Shown here: piece by piece, positions 17,238 through 25,884 of the stretch
How positions within the stretch are numbered: the first letter of the stretch is position 1
Layout of the letters: each line of letters begins with the position of its first letter
From: JBARKJ01 sp963698885
GTDB taxonomy: Bacteria > Nitrospirota > JACRHJ01
NCBI GenBank assembly: GCA_963698885.1
Contig: CAVOSJ010000003.1
Span: forward strand, 62,001 to 126,000
Reading direction: 5' to 3'
DNA: 64,000 bases
Notes under the pieces: generated by a model
The model's input: only the letters and a program-made list of their open reading frames with translations
Databases searched by the model: none
What the model was told of the DNA's origin: nothing
Made by a program: the position numbers and the translations under genes

Positions 17238-18107
17238 ATGACCGGTTACAGATACGTACTAATAACGCCCGCAAGGAACGAGGAGGCGTATATTGAAAAA
17301 ACTATACAAGCGGTCATATCGCAAACGATCCTGCCTGAAAAATGGATAATTGCCAGCGACAGGTCAACCGACCAGACCGAGAATATCGTCCGGAAATACG
17401 CCAACGAATGGGATTTTATAGAACTGCTCCGCGTCCAGGGAGACAGGACCCGCAATTTCGGCTCCAAGGTGCGGGCAATACATAAGGCTCAAGAGCTTTT
17501 GACGGATACCGACTACCAATTTTTTGGCATCCTGGATGCCGATATATCCTTTGGCGCTGATTATTTTGAGTTGATACTTAATAAATTCAGGGAAAACAGC
17601 CTCCTCGGTGTTGCCGGCGGTTTCATACATGAGGAGGAAAAAGGAGAGTTTATCCCGCGGCCATTTAATAATACCGGCGCGGTCCCCAATGCCGTCCAAC
17701 TCTTCAGGCGGGAGTGTTATGAGGAAACTGGCGGTTTTATCGCTTTAAGATACGGCGGCGAAGATTCATATTCAGAAGTCATGGCGCGGGCTGCTGGCTG
17801 GGAAGTTGAGTCCTTTCCTGGTATCAAAGTATTGCACCACAGGCACACCCTTGCCGCGGAGGGCCGGCTTGAGGGTGCTTACAGGGAGGGGAAAATGGAT
17901 TATGACCTTGGCAGCTGCATTATTTTTGAAATCCTTAAATGCATTGCCAGGATTAAGGTAAAACCATACGGAATATTCGCGGGCTATAGGTTTGCCGGTT
18001 TTATCTCTGGATATCTTGCCAAAGAACAAAGAGGAGTATCCAGGGAATTTATTAAAAAAATGAGAAGTGAACAATACAGCAAAATTATAAACATATTTTT
18101 AAATTGA
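17238..18107 (+). CDS. Glycosyltransferase family 2
   Basis: 289-residue GT-A enzyme with ITPARNEEAYIEKTIQAV, SDRSTDQTENIV, a DxD in GILDADISFGADYF, and a C-terminal basic tail. It resembles the cytoplasmic GT2 proteins commonly found in exosortase-type EPS operons. Shine-Dalgarno is weak (AAAGAGG about 10 nt upstream). Acts on the lipid-linked intermediate; sugar not predictable. Confidence 0.85.
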   Translation: MTGYRYVLITPARNEEAYIEKTIQAVISQTILPEKWIIASDRSTDQTENIVRKYANEWDFIELLRVQGDRTRNFGSKVRAIHKAQELLTDTDYQFFGILDADISFGADYFELILNKFRENSLLGVAGGFIHEEEKGEFIPRPFNNTGAVPNAVQLFRRECYEETGGFIALRYGGEDSYSEVMARAAGWEVESFPGIKVLHHRHTLAAEGRLEGAYREGKMDYDLGSCIIFEILKCIARIKVKPYGIFAGYRFAGFISGYLAKEQRGVSREFIKKMRSEQYSKIINIFLN

Positions 18108-18120
18108 GAAAACGCCGACC

Positions 18121-19486
18121 ATGAATGATTTTAGCCCCATATCAACGGCTGGTTATTTATTCATAATATGCATGGGTATTCTCCTGCTGAGATTGCCGCG
18201 CAGACGTGCACTCATACCGTTATTCCTGAGCGGCTGCTATATGACTCTTGGACAGGCTCTTCTCATCGGACCGCTTCATTTTTCAATATTCAGGATCATG
18301 CTGCTTTTCGGCTGGGTCAGGATCCTCTGGAAGAACGAACTGGCTCTTATGAAACTCAACTATATTGACAAGGCTTTGATGACCTGGGTCGCGGCCAGTT
18401 CGCTGATATATGTTCTAAACAGAGGCATGTCTGCTGACTCAATAATATGCCAGCTTGGAGAAGTTTATGACACCATCGGAATTTACTTTTTGCTTCGTGC
18501 CCTCATACTCGGTATGGACGATATAGTCCATGCGGTAAGGCTGTTAGAAATTCTCATCGTCCCCCTGGCGGTTATTCTTTGTCGTGGAACATGCTACCGG
18601 CAAAAATATATTTTCTGTTTTCGGCGGCGTGCCGCGGTTTACGGAAATGCGAGACGGCGCATTGCGATGCCAGGGGCCGTTCAGGCATCCAATTCTTGCG
18701 GGAACTTTTGCGGCAACAGCCATGCCGCTTTTTGTCGGACTATGGGGCTACAGCCACAAACGGCTCCTGCTAACCGCGAGCGCTTTCATAGCCTCGGCGG
18801 TAATAGTCTTCTGTTCATCTTCGAGCGGGCCGATTATCGCATACCTGACTGGCATGCTGGGTCTGTTTTTCTGGGTTTTCAGGTCTAAAATAAAGATTAT
18901 CTTATGGGGTTTATTATTAACGATAATAGCCTTGCAGATGACCATGAATGCGCCAGTATGGCACGTGCTGGGCAGTATGAGCGATTTGATTGGAATGGGC
19001 ACGGGATGGTACCGTTCAAGACTTATTGATGCCGCCGTCGAGCATTTTAACGAATGGTGGCTGATGGGCACTTCTTATACGGCAAACTGGACGCCGGAGT
19101 TGCAGACGGGACTCGGTTTCAATCCGAATAATATTGACGCCAATAGCGCGGATATAACGAACCAGTTTATTGCCGAAGGGATACGGGGAGGGCTTCTGTC
19201 ATTGCTCCTGTTCATCTTGCTGATAATCAAATGTTTTAAAACCGCCGGAAGGGCAGTCAATGGTAAAACCAATTTTTTAATCAACGAGCGGTTTATAATA
19301 TGGACAATCGGCTGCGCACTGCTCACCCATATCGCCTCCTTTATCTCGGTAACTTATTTCGATCAAATCATTATCTTCTGGTACATGCTTATAGCCATGA
19401 TCGCCGCGTTGGCCAACTCCGTGGCTCCTGTCAAAACGGGCCGGGTTTATTGTCTCCCGTATTATATTCGGCAATCCAGTTCGTAA
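18121..19486 (+). CDS. O-antigen ligase/polymerase-like membrane protein (frameshift)
   Basis: A polytopic membrane protein of about 454 residues, Wzy/WaaL-type. Several hydrophobic segments are visible (AGYLFIICMGILLLRL, LLLTASAFIASAVIVF, IIIFWYMLIAMIAALAN), with a large periplasmic loop holding GTGWYRSRLIDAAVEHFNE and SSSSGPIIAYLTG, a usual Wzy-C signature region. The frame breaks near 18577, where one T appears missing (VILFVVEHATGKNIFSVFGG after repair). It would polymerise or ligate undecaprenyl-linked repeat units in the periplasm, working with the flippase encoded next. Confidence 0.8.
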
Positions 19487-19516
19487 ACATTAAATACAGG
19501 GAATATCGATATAATT

Positions 19517-20959
19517 ATGGGGAAAACCGTCAATTTAATTCTGAAAAATTCAACCGCGCTTATTGCCGGCAGGTTGATTGCGAAAGCCATAACATTTTGC
19601 TTCGTGTTTATAACTGCGCGGTATTTAGGGGTCGGAGGGTATGGACAGCTGTCGTTCGCCCTTTCCCTGACGGGTCTTATCGCGGTTTTTCTGGATATGG
19701 GCACGTCACAGCATGGTATCCGTGAGCTTGCAAGGACACCGTCAAAAGCATCCCAATATCTAAGCAATGTGCTGTTCTTAAGGTTTTGCCTCGTATTTCT
19801 TGCGCTGAGTGTAATGGCCGCTTTCCTTTTGTTTACCAATCGCCTTACCAACCAGTCGCTGATCCTCATCCTGTCGATTTCAATAGCGTTAGGAGCCTTT
19901 TCCGGAGTGCCGAGTATTATTTTTCAAGCGACCGAGCGAATGGAATTCGACGCATTCCGCGAAATACTTAAAGCGGTCTTGCTGCTTTCAACCGGGTTTA
20001 TTGCTATTAAGCTCGGTAAGGGCGTATTGGGGATTGCCGTTGCGTACGTTGCGGTTGCTATTTTCGACCTGATATTTTCCTACTCGATTTTGAAAAAATA
20101 TTTCCCTGGCTTGTCGATCAAAATAAGCTCGCAATCTGCAAAGACGATTCTAAAAGGGAGTATACCGTTAGCGCTATTGGTCATGAACACGCAGGTTTAT
20201 TCAAGGGTTGATATATTCATGCTTCAAGCATTGGATACAACTAAAGCTGTAGGCTTTTACAATGCGGCATATCGGTTTGTCGATACTTCGCTGATGTTTT
20301 CCGGAGCCTTCTGCATGGCGTTATATCCAGTGCTTACAAAACTGGCCCATGAAACGGGAGACGCATTCGACCGTTACATGAACAGCTCTTTAAAACTGCT
20401 AAGCTACAGCGGCCTGTTCCTTGGGTTAGGCGTTTTTTTTGCCTCGGATACAATAATCCATATAGTGTTCGGCAGCGCTTTTGCTGAATCCTCAAAGGCT
20501 CTGAGAGTGCTGGTATGGGCAAACGCGGTCATGTTCATTGGAGGGTTTCTTGCTACCAGCATGATAGCGATAAATAAACAATGGCTTAATTTTGGTTATG
20601 GTTTGGGTCAGATACTTGTAAACGTCATTCTGGATTGGATTTTTATTTCACGGTACGGTTTTGTCGGCGCGGCGGCGGGGACGTTGCTGGCGGAGCTGTT
20701 TTACGTAGTGCTGGTATTATCTTATCTAAGGTTCGGAAGAAAGACCAGGGTAGATTTGACCAGGGTCTTTCTTGTACCGTTAGGCGCCGCGAGCGCGGTC
20801 ATGTTGATTGGATGGTTATTGCCTGTTGCAATCAAGACGTCCTACCTGGGCTTAATGATGACGCTGCCTTTGTACAGCCTCGCCGTATATGTTCTTGGAA
20901 TTAAAAAAGAAGAAAAACAAATGCTTTTTGGGCTGCTCGCGCCGCGTCGGGCAGACTGA
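19517..20959 (+). CDS. Wzx-type polysaccharide flippase (MOP superfamily)
   Basis: 480 residues with about 14 predicted membrane helices. The family start pattern is clear (LKNSTALIAGRLIAKAITF, ARYLGVGGYGQLSFALSLTG), and NAAYRFVDTSLMFSGAF is typical of polysaccharide translocases. It moves the undecaprenyl-linked repeat unit across the inner membrane. No frame break. It follows the polymerase by 30 nt. Confidence 0.9.
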   Translation: MGKTVNLILKNSTALIAGRLIAKAITFCFVFITARYLGVGGYGQLSFALSLTGLIAVFLDMGTSQHGIRELARTPSKASQYLSNVLFLRFCLVFLALSVMAAFLLFTNRLTNQSLILILSISIALGAFSGVPSIIFQATERMEFDAFREILKAVLLLSTGFIAIKLGKGVLGIAVAYVAVAIFDLIFSYSILKKYFPGLSIKISSQSAKTILKGSIPLALLVMNTQVYSRVDIFMLQALDTTKAVGFYNAAYRFVDTSLMFSGAFCMALYPVLTKLAHETGDAFDRYMNSSLKLLSYSGLFLGLGVFFASDTIIHIVFGSAFAESSKALRVLVWANAVMFIGGFLATSMIAINKQWLNFGYGLGQILVNVILDWIFISRYGFVGAAAGTLLAELFYVVLVLSYLRFGRKTRVDLTRVFLVPLGAASAVMLIGWLLPVAIKTSYLGLMMTLPLYSLAVYVLGIKKEEKQMLFGLLAPRRAD

Positions 20960-20976
20960 TAAGAGGAGAATGTAAA

Positions 20977-21909
20977 ATGACCGACATTAATCAATCAGAG
21001 AAACCTCTCGTAAGCGTCATTATGCCGAACTACAACAAAGAGGGATTTATTGCCGAGGCAATCAGGGGCATTCAAAACCAGTCCTATGAAAATTTCGAGT
21101 TAATAATCGTCGATGACGTTTCAACGGACGGGTCATTAAAAGCTATGAAAAGAGCGGCCGCGGAAGACAGCAGAATAAAAATATTCTCGCAAGCTAGGAA
21201 TATGGGAGCGGCCGCCGCGCGCAATACGGGCCTTAAGAACTCCAGGGGGGCTTGCATAGGGTTTTGCGATTCTGACGATATCTGGCTTCCGGAGAAATTG
21301 GATATTCAGATGGCAGCTCTCAAACGAAACCCTGGAATTGATGTCGTACATGGTGATTCATTAATAATAGATGCCGCAGGTCACCTGACCGGGGAAAAGT
21401 TCAGCTCTATATACGCCACCGAGAAGAGAAACAAGAACGGTTTCATATTCAATGACCTGATACGTACGAATTATATCTCGACATCGACAGTATTATTCAG
21501 AAGGGCCAGTGTTGAAAACCTCGTACTTTTTCCGGAGAATATGAAATGGCTGGAAGACTGGATATATATGTTAAGACTTGCGCACAAATGCAAGTTCCTC
21601 TATTTCAAGAAGCCGGTGGTCAAATATCGTGTTTACGAGGGGAACAGTATGCATGACGTTGAAAATTACGATAAATCAAGGTTATCCGCATATCCGATGC
21701 TCCTGTCTGAATTTCCGTCATTGGATGAAAATATCAAGGCATTCCTGCATCAAAGGATGGGGCGTGTTTTGCTTGGGCTCAGTCGCCCTGTTGAAAGCAG
21801 GCGATATTTGCTGAAGTCTTTGGTTATGCGTCCCTTCAGCCCGAAGACTCTTGGCTACTACTTCTTAAGCTTTCTCCTGCGCTCAAAACAGCAGATTGCC
21901 GCAGGCTGA
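20977..21909 (+). CDS. Glycosyltransferase family 2
   Basis: 310 residues, GT-A: VSVIMPNYNKEGFIAEAIRG, IIVDDVSTDGSLKAM, ARNMGAAAARNTGL, FCDSDDIWLPEKLDIQ (DxDD nucleotide/metal site), and WLEDWIYMLRL as the ED acceptor-base region. AAGAGGAG precedes ATG 20977. Intact. The last glycosyltransferase of the operon. Confidence 0.88.
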   Translation: MTDINQSEKPLVSVIMPNYNKEGFIAEAIRGIQNQSYENFELIIVDDVSTDGSLKAMKRAAAEDSRIKIFSQARNMGAAAARNTGLKNSRGACIGFCDSDDIWLPEKLDIQMAALKRNPGIDVVHGDSLIIDAAGHLTGEKFSSIYATEKRNKNGFIFNDLIRTNYISTSTVLFRRASVENLVLFPENMKWLEDWIYMLRLAHKCKFLYFKKPVVKYRVYEGNSMHDVENYDKSRLSAYPMLLSEFPSLDENIKAFLHQRMGRVLLGLSRPVESRRYLLKSLVMRPFSPKTLGYYFLSFLLRSKQQIAAG

Positions 21910-21937
21910 AATTTGCGGACAAAGAAGGAGACTCTAA

Positions 21938-23440
21938 ATGGCAAAGCATAAAAGTTATTTAACGTTGTCGGCGGCGATATTTGTTTTTTTTGCTCTGGGC
22001 GTCTCAAATGCGTTCTCGTCAACTTATTATGTCGATTTTGCAGACGGCAACGATTCAAATGCGGGAACATCTACGGCAGAGCCGTGGGCGCATTGCCCTG
22101 GGGACCCGAAAGCCGCCGGCAACCCCGCCGGCGTTACGTTGTCGCCCGGTGACAAAATTTTCTTTAAAGGCGGCGTCCAGTATAACGGACAGGTGAACGT
22201 AAAGTGGTCCGGCTCCAGCGGGAATACGATAACTTACGACGGCAACTCGGCAGGTAACTGGGGGGCCGGCCAGGCGATAATCGATGCGCAAGCAAAGAGA
22301 AGTTATTGTTTTGATTTTCCTTCCGCCAGAAATTATATCACTATAAACAATTTTGAACTAAGGAACGGTCCAACTACCGGCGCTCCCAGAATGATATACG
22401 CGCACAACGCGTCTTCCTATGTTGAAGTTGCCAACTGCGCCATACATAATACCGGCAATCCAAACCCTTCGGTTACAAGCGGCATGGGGATCTGGGCCAA
22501 TGGCTCATATTGGCGAATCCATAATAACCTGATGTACGATTGTTATGACACTGCAATTTATTTAATAAACGGCGCGTCTTATAACCAGGTATATAACAAC
22601 GAATTCCATGACAAGATAAGATGGGGGGTCGTCGTTAAATCAGATTCGGGCGCGACCATTCAAACAGACAATTCAATACACGACAATTACTTCCATGACA
22701 TTTATTATTATGACGGCCGGGGCCCGCATACCGACTGGATATTTCTTAGCCTGACAACGAACGGCCAGATAAATAACACTAAAATTTATAATAATTCATG
22801 CACAAATTCGAAGACTTTTGACGACTACGGAGGCACTGCGATTGTATACATAGACAACTCGGGAGACAATGGCTCCGGCGGCGCCATAAACAATACCCTG
22901 GTTTACAATAACGCCATCCAAAACCCGCATGAGTATTATACGGCCGATGTCCATGCCACGGGAGGCAATATCCTAAATACGCACTTCTATAACAACTCTT
23001 TTTACAGTTCAAGAGGATGCGCAATGCTTTACGCCGATACGTTCGGTACTCCTTGGACGATTAACGGGTTAACTTTAATGAATAACGTGTGGGCTGAATC
23101 GAACCATATCATAATGTGGCTGAATGGAAATGTAAGAAATATCGCCATCAACTATAACAACTATTACTCAAGCTACCCTTCGCCGTTTAAGCTCCAAGGC
23201 ACGCATTACTCCTGGAGGAAATGGAGAGACTTGGGATATGACGCCAACAGTGAAGGACCGCAATCGGACCCTATGTATGTTAATGCGGCAGATGTGACAG
23301 GCAACCTGTCGCTGCGCGCTGGCTCGCCCGCGATCGGCGCGGGGACCAATCTGTCTTCGGTATTTAAAACGGATAAGGACAACTCCCCGCGCCCGCAAAG
23401 CGGCATGTGGTGCATGGGTGCGTATGAGTTCAATCCATAG
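21938..23440 (+). CDS. Secreted right-handed beta-helix protein
   Basis: 500 residues with a signal peptide (SAAIFVFFALGVSNAFS) and a parallel beta-helix body (PbH1-type): repeated stretches such as YITINNFELRNG, WRIHNNLMYDCYDTAIYLIN, NQVYNNEFHDK and TKIYNNSC. The C-terminal SPAIGAGTNLS...DKDNSPRPQSG motif is common in such secreted helices. The fold is shared by polysaccharide lyases and epimerases, so it may trim or epimerise the exported polymer, but no catalytic residues can be assigned. AAGGAG precedes ATG 21938. End of the EPS operon. Confidence 0.8.
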   Translation: MAKHKSYLTLSAAIFVFFALGVSNAFSSTYYVDFADGNDSNAGTSTAEPWAHCPGDPKAAGNPAGVTLSPGDKIFFKGGVQYNGQVNVKWSGSSGNTITYDGNSAGNWGAGQAIIDAQAKRSYCFDFPSARNYITINNFELRNGPTTGAPRMIYAHNASSYVEVANCAIHNTGNPNPSVTSGMGIWANGSYWRIHNNLMYDCYDTAIYLINGASYNQVYNNEFHDKIRWGVVVKSDSGATIQTDNSIHDNYFHDIYYYDGRGPHTDWIFLSLTTNGQINNTKIYNNSCTNSKTFDDYGGTAIVYIDNSGDNGSGGAINNTLVYNNAIQNPHEYYTADVHATGGNILNTHFYNNSFYSSRGCAMLYADTFGTPWTINGLTLMNNVWAESNHIIMWLNGNVRNIAINYNNYYSSYPSPFKLQGTHYSWRKWRDLGYDANSEGPQSDPMYVNAADVTGNLSLRAGSPAIGAGTNLSSVFKTDKDNSPRPQSGMWCMGAYEFNP

Positions 23441-23442
23441 TG

Positions 23443-23466
23443 GCGGGAGTTCCCGCGATGATTTTT
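23443..23466 (+). terminator. Possible weak terminator of the EPS operon
   Basis: GCGGGA (23443-23448) and TCCCGC (23451-23456) form a short hairpin with a TTTTT at 23462-23466. It lies 3 nt after the last EPS gene. The U-tract is 5 nt away from the stem, so it is only tentative. Confidence 0.4.
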
Positions 23467-23468
23467 CG

Positions 23469-23496
23469 TTGATTTATAAAAGCATTCTTGTATAAT
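23469..23496 (+). promoter_or_regulatory. Promoter of the leader RNA
   Basis: TTGATT (23469-23474), 16 nt, TATAAT (23491-23496), a good sigma-70 promoter directly upstream of the structured RNA region. Confidence 0.6.
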
Positions 23497-23499
23497 ATC

Positions 23500-23617
23500 C
23501 CAAGCAAGAGCTAAGGCAATCCCTTCTTAGAAGCACGCACTACCTTGAGTTATCGGGTTTGTAAGCAGCTTGGAATTATAAAGCCTGTCTCTGGCAACGG
23601 GGATGGGCTTTTTTTAT
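23500..23617 (+). ncRNA. Structured leader or small RNA ending in a terminator hairpin
   Basis: A closing helix CCAAGC (23500-23505) pairs with GCTTGG (23568-23573). Inside are a small hairpin CTTC-TTA-GAAG (23522-23532 region) and an ACC/GGGT helix. After the closing helix, AAGCCTGTCTC pairs with wobble to GGGATGGGCTT (23581-23610), followed by a run of seven T: an intrinsic terminator 35 nt before the Crp-type regulator gene. This is the architecture of a riboswitch or an independent small RNA. It contains GGCAA and ACGCA words that recall the c-di-GMP-I (GEMM) fold, but the canonical flanking bases are missing, so I do not assign a class. Confidence 0.5.
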
Positions 23618-23651
23618 ACTCGCGCTTCTGGCGCTCCGGCAGGATTGGAAC

Positions 23652-24323
23652 ATGATTAAAAATAACCTGGTAGCCATGGAAAAACGGGAATTAAAAGGCG
23701 AGTTTCTGGATAAATTCCCGGATTTTAACAAAATGCCCGATGCGCTGGTGGATAAGATACTCCAAAGCGCATGCCGCCGGGTTATACCAAAGGGCCGGTA
23801 TGTATGCAGAGAAGGCGAATTCAGTCAATCGTTCGCATTCTTCATGTCGGGCGAAGTCAGGGTTTTCAAGGATGGGATAGACGGCCGGGAGATAACTCTT
23901 TACGAGGTAGGACCGGGCGAAACCTGTATTATAAATGCGCTATGCATACTCTCCAAAATGTGCGCCCCCGCCAATGGAATAACGCAGACGGCGTGTGACG
24001 CGATACTCTTGCCTGCCCCGTTGTTTCGCAACCTTGCCGAGAAACACGGCGTGCTGAGGGAATATGTCTTCGGTGTCCTGGCCAACAAATTCGTGAACAT
24101 AATAGCCCTGGTCGAAGAAGTCGCATTCGAACATATAGACGAAAGGCTTATGGAATACCTGGTGGAAAAATCCGAGGACGGCGTTTTGCACGTGACCCAT
24201 CGAAAAATAGCGAGCGACCTTGGCACTTCAAGAGAGGTTGTAAGCCGCCTGCTGAAAGATTTCGAAAGAAAGGGCCGGCTTGGCCTGTCAAGGACATTTA
24301 TACGCCTGACTGACACCCAGTAA
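23652..24323 (+). CDS. Crp/Fnr-family transcription regulator
   Basis: 223 residues: an N-terminal cyclic-nucleotide-binding-like beta barrel (GRYVCREGEFSQSFAFFMSG EVRVFKDG) and a C-terminal helix-turn-helix. The recognition helix has R194-E195-x3-R199 (TSREVVSRLLK), the residues with which E. coli CRP reads TGTGA. The cAMP pocket motif is not conserved; instead the corresponding stretch is cysteine-rich (C92, C98, C104, then C115), which suggests a redox, sulfur or metal input rather than cAMP (inference). The next operon has near-perfect TGTGA-N6-TCACA sites. ATG 23652 or 23676 may be the start. Confidence 0.85.
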   Translation: MIKNNLVAMEKRELKGEFLDKFPDFNKMPDALVDKILQSACRRVIPKGRYVCREGEFSQSFAFFMSGEVRVFKDGIDGREITLYEVGPGETCIINALCILSKMCAPANGITQTACDAILLPAPLFRNLAEKHGVLREYVFGVLANKFVNIIALVEEVAFEHIDERLMEYLVEKSEDGVLHVTHRKIASDLGTSREVVSRLLKDFERKGRLGLSRTFIRLTDTQ

Positions 24324-24340
24324 TCTCCCATCCTCCGGTT

Positions 24341-24423
24341 TGTGACTTACGTCACACATAACGTGTGACTTGAAGCACAGACGCATACCCGCGTTTATGT
24401 ATAATGCCGTGGCTTATGTCACA
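24341..24423 (+). promoter_or_regulatory. Promoter with Crp-type sites for the tusA-SQR operon
   Basis: TGTGACTTACGTCACA (24341-24356) matches the CRP consensus TGTGA-N6-TCACA exactly. A second copy, TGTGACTTGAAGCACA (24364-24379), has one mismatch. The -10 box TATAAT is at 24400-24405, so transcription starts near 24412 and the second site is centred at about -40.5, the classical class II activator position. A half-site TCACA at 24419-24423 overlaps the start. The adjacent Crp-type protein has the matching recognition residues. Confidence 0.75.
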
Positions 24424-24488
24424 GACGGCGCCAATATGCGGGGCGCTCATAAACTCAACGCTGGTAACGAGAATTAGGAGGAAACGAG

Positions 24489-24728
24489 ATGCCTGAAGTA
24501 ACAATTGACCGTACAATAGACGCACGAGGTGCGGCCTGTCCAGGTCCGACGATGGAGCTGATAAAGGCTATGAAAGCGGCGGAGGTCGGGGCGGTGGTAG
24601 AAGTCTTGTCGTCCGATAAAATGACCACCGTCGACGGTGCGGCATGGCTGAGCAAAGTAGGGCAGGAGATGGTGGCCGCCAGCGACAAAGGGGGCTACTG
24701 GAGCATAATCGCAAAAAAAATCAAATAG
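24489..24728 (+). CDS. TusA/SirA-family sulfur carrier
   Basis: 79-residue TusA-like protein with the defining CPGP motif (ARGAACPGPTMELIKAM, C17), the cysteine that carries persulfide sulfur in this family. GGAGG lies 6 nt before ATG 24489. Here it heads an operon with an SQR-like flavoprotein and a DUF1641 protein, which suggests it takes or gives sulfur to the flavoenzyme rather than serving tRNA thiolation. Confidence 0.9.
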   Translation: MPEVTIDRTIDARGAACPGPTMELIKAMKAAEVGAVVEVLSSDKMTTVDGAAWLSKVGQEMVAASDKGGYWSIIAKKIK

Positions 24729-24744
24729 GAAATGGAAATAAAAA

Positions 24745-25884
24745 ATGTCTAAGAGAATTGTAATAATCGGAGGGGGGTCCGCGGGTACGATTACCGCCAA
24801 CACCGTCGCAAGGAACCTTTACCGGCAGCTCGTCAATGGCAGCGTAATCATCAACATGATTACGGACAAGCCGGACCACGTATACCAGCCTGGACTTCTC
24901 TACGTCGTCTTCGACAAGATGCGCGCGGACGAGATAGTAAGAAGGCAAAAAGACCTGCTTGACCAGCACATCAACCTGTTTGTAGACCCCGCGGTAAAAA
25001 TCGACAGGGATAACAAGATCGTCGTTACCGCAAGTGGAAAGCAATTCCCGTACGACTATCTCGTTATTGCCACAGGGTCGAAGATCGTGCCCGAAGAGAT
25101 CCCGGGGCTCAAAGAGGGAGGACACTGGTTCTACGACCTGGAAGGCGCGATGAAACTGCGCCAGGCCTTGATGGATTTCAAAGGCGGAAGGATCGCCATC
25201 ACCATCGGCGTCCCGCACAAATGTCCGGTAGCCCCGCTCGAAATCACGTTCATGCTCCATGAATACTTCAAGCAGAAGGGTATGCTCGACAAGGTGGAGC
25301 TTTTTTATACCTATCCGATCAACAGGCTGCACTCCATACAGTCTCTGGCGGAATGGGCGCTCCCGGAGTTCGAGAAGAAGGGCATCAAATACGAGACGTT
25401 CTTCAATATGGAAGAGATAGACCCGGTAAAGAAGGTCGTACGTTCCATGGAGGGCAGCGAGCTGAGCTACGACCTCCTCATAACCGTCCCGCCGCACAAG
25501 GGCGCTCAGGTCGTTACGGATTCCGGGCTCGGAAAAGACGGGTGGATTGTAACGGATAAAAAAACCCTGCATAACGAAGGCTACAAAAACATATATGTAG
25601 TCGGGGATACGACCGACCTCCCTATAAGCAAGGCGGGCTCGACAGCCCATTTCGAGTCACACGTCGTTGCGGACAGGCTTTCATCCGAAATACTTGAAGG
25701 CAGCACCGGCGCGGAGTACGACGGCAAGGTCATATGTTTCGTCGAGACGGCGTTCGACCAGGCGACGTATATATGGTTCGATTACCAGAACCCGCCCACC
25801 CCGGCGCCTCCCTCGAAAATGATCCACTGGATGAAACTGGGATACAACAGGCTTTACTGGCTTTCCGCGAGGGGTATATTATAA
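24745..25884 (+). CDS. SQR-like FAD/NAD(P) oxidoreductase
   Basis: 379 residues. The N-terminal dinucleotide loop IIGGGSAGTITANTV binds FAD; the second motif YLVIATGSKIVPEEIPG and YVVGDTTDLPISKAGSTAHFE are typical of the sulfide:quinone oxidoreductase/NDH-2 group. Two cysteines at C160 (PHKCPVAP) and C331 (VICFVET) occupy the places used for sulfide oxidation in SQR; the third SQR cysteine is not evident. It is probably a peripheral membrane enzyme moving electrons between reduced sulfur and quinone. It ends one base before the DUF1641 start. Substrate and direction are inferred. Confidence 0.82.
   Translation: MSKRIVIIGGGSAGTITANTVARNLYRQLVNGSVIINMITDKPDHVYQPGLLYVVFDKMRADEIVRRQKDLLDQHINLFVDPAVKIDRDNKIVVTASGKQFPYDYLVIATGSKIVPEEIPGLKEGGHWFYDLEGAMKLRQALMDFKGGRIAITIGVPHKCPVAPLEITFMLHEYFKQKGMLDKVELFYTYPINRLHSIQSLAEWALPEFEKKGIKYETFFNMEEIDPVKKVVRSMEGSELSYDLLITVPPHKGAQVVTDSGLGKDGWIVTDKKTLHNEGYKNIYVVGDTTDLPISKAGSTAHFESHVVADRLSSEILEGSTGAEYDGKVICFVETAFDQATYIWFDYQNPPTPAPPSKMIHWMKLGYNRLYWLSARGIL

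Noticed and set aside
23500..23580. Assignment of the leader RNA to the c-di-GMP-I (GEMM) riboswitch class
   Set aside because: Only the short words GGCAA and ACGCA fit; the canonical bases around them (GGGACGCAAAGC) are missing.
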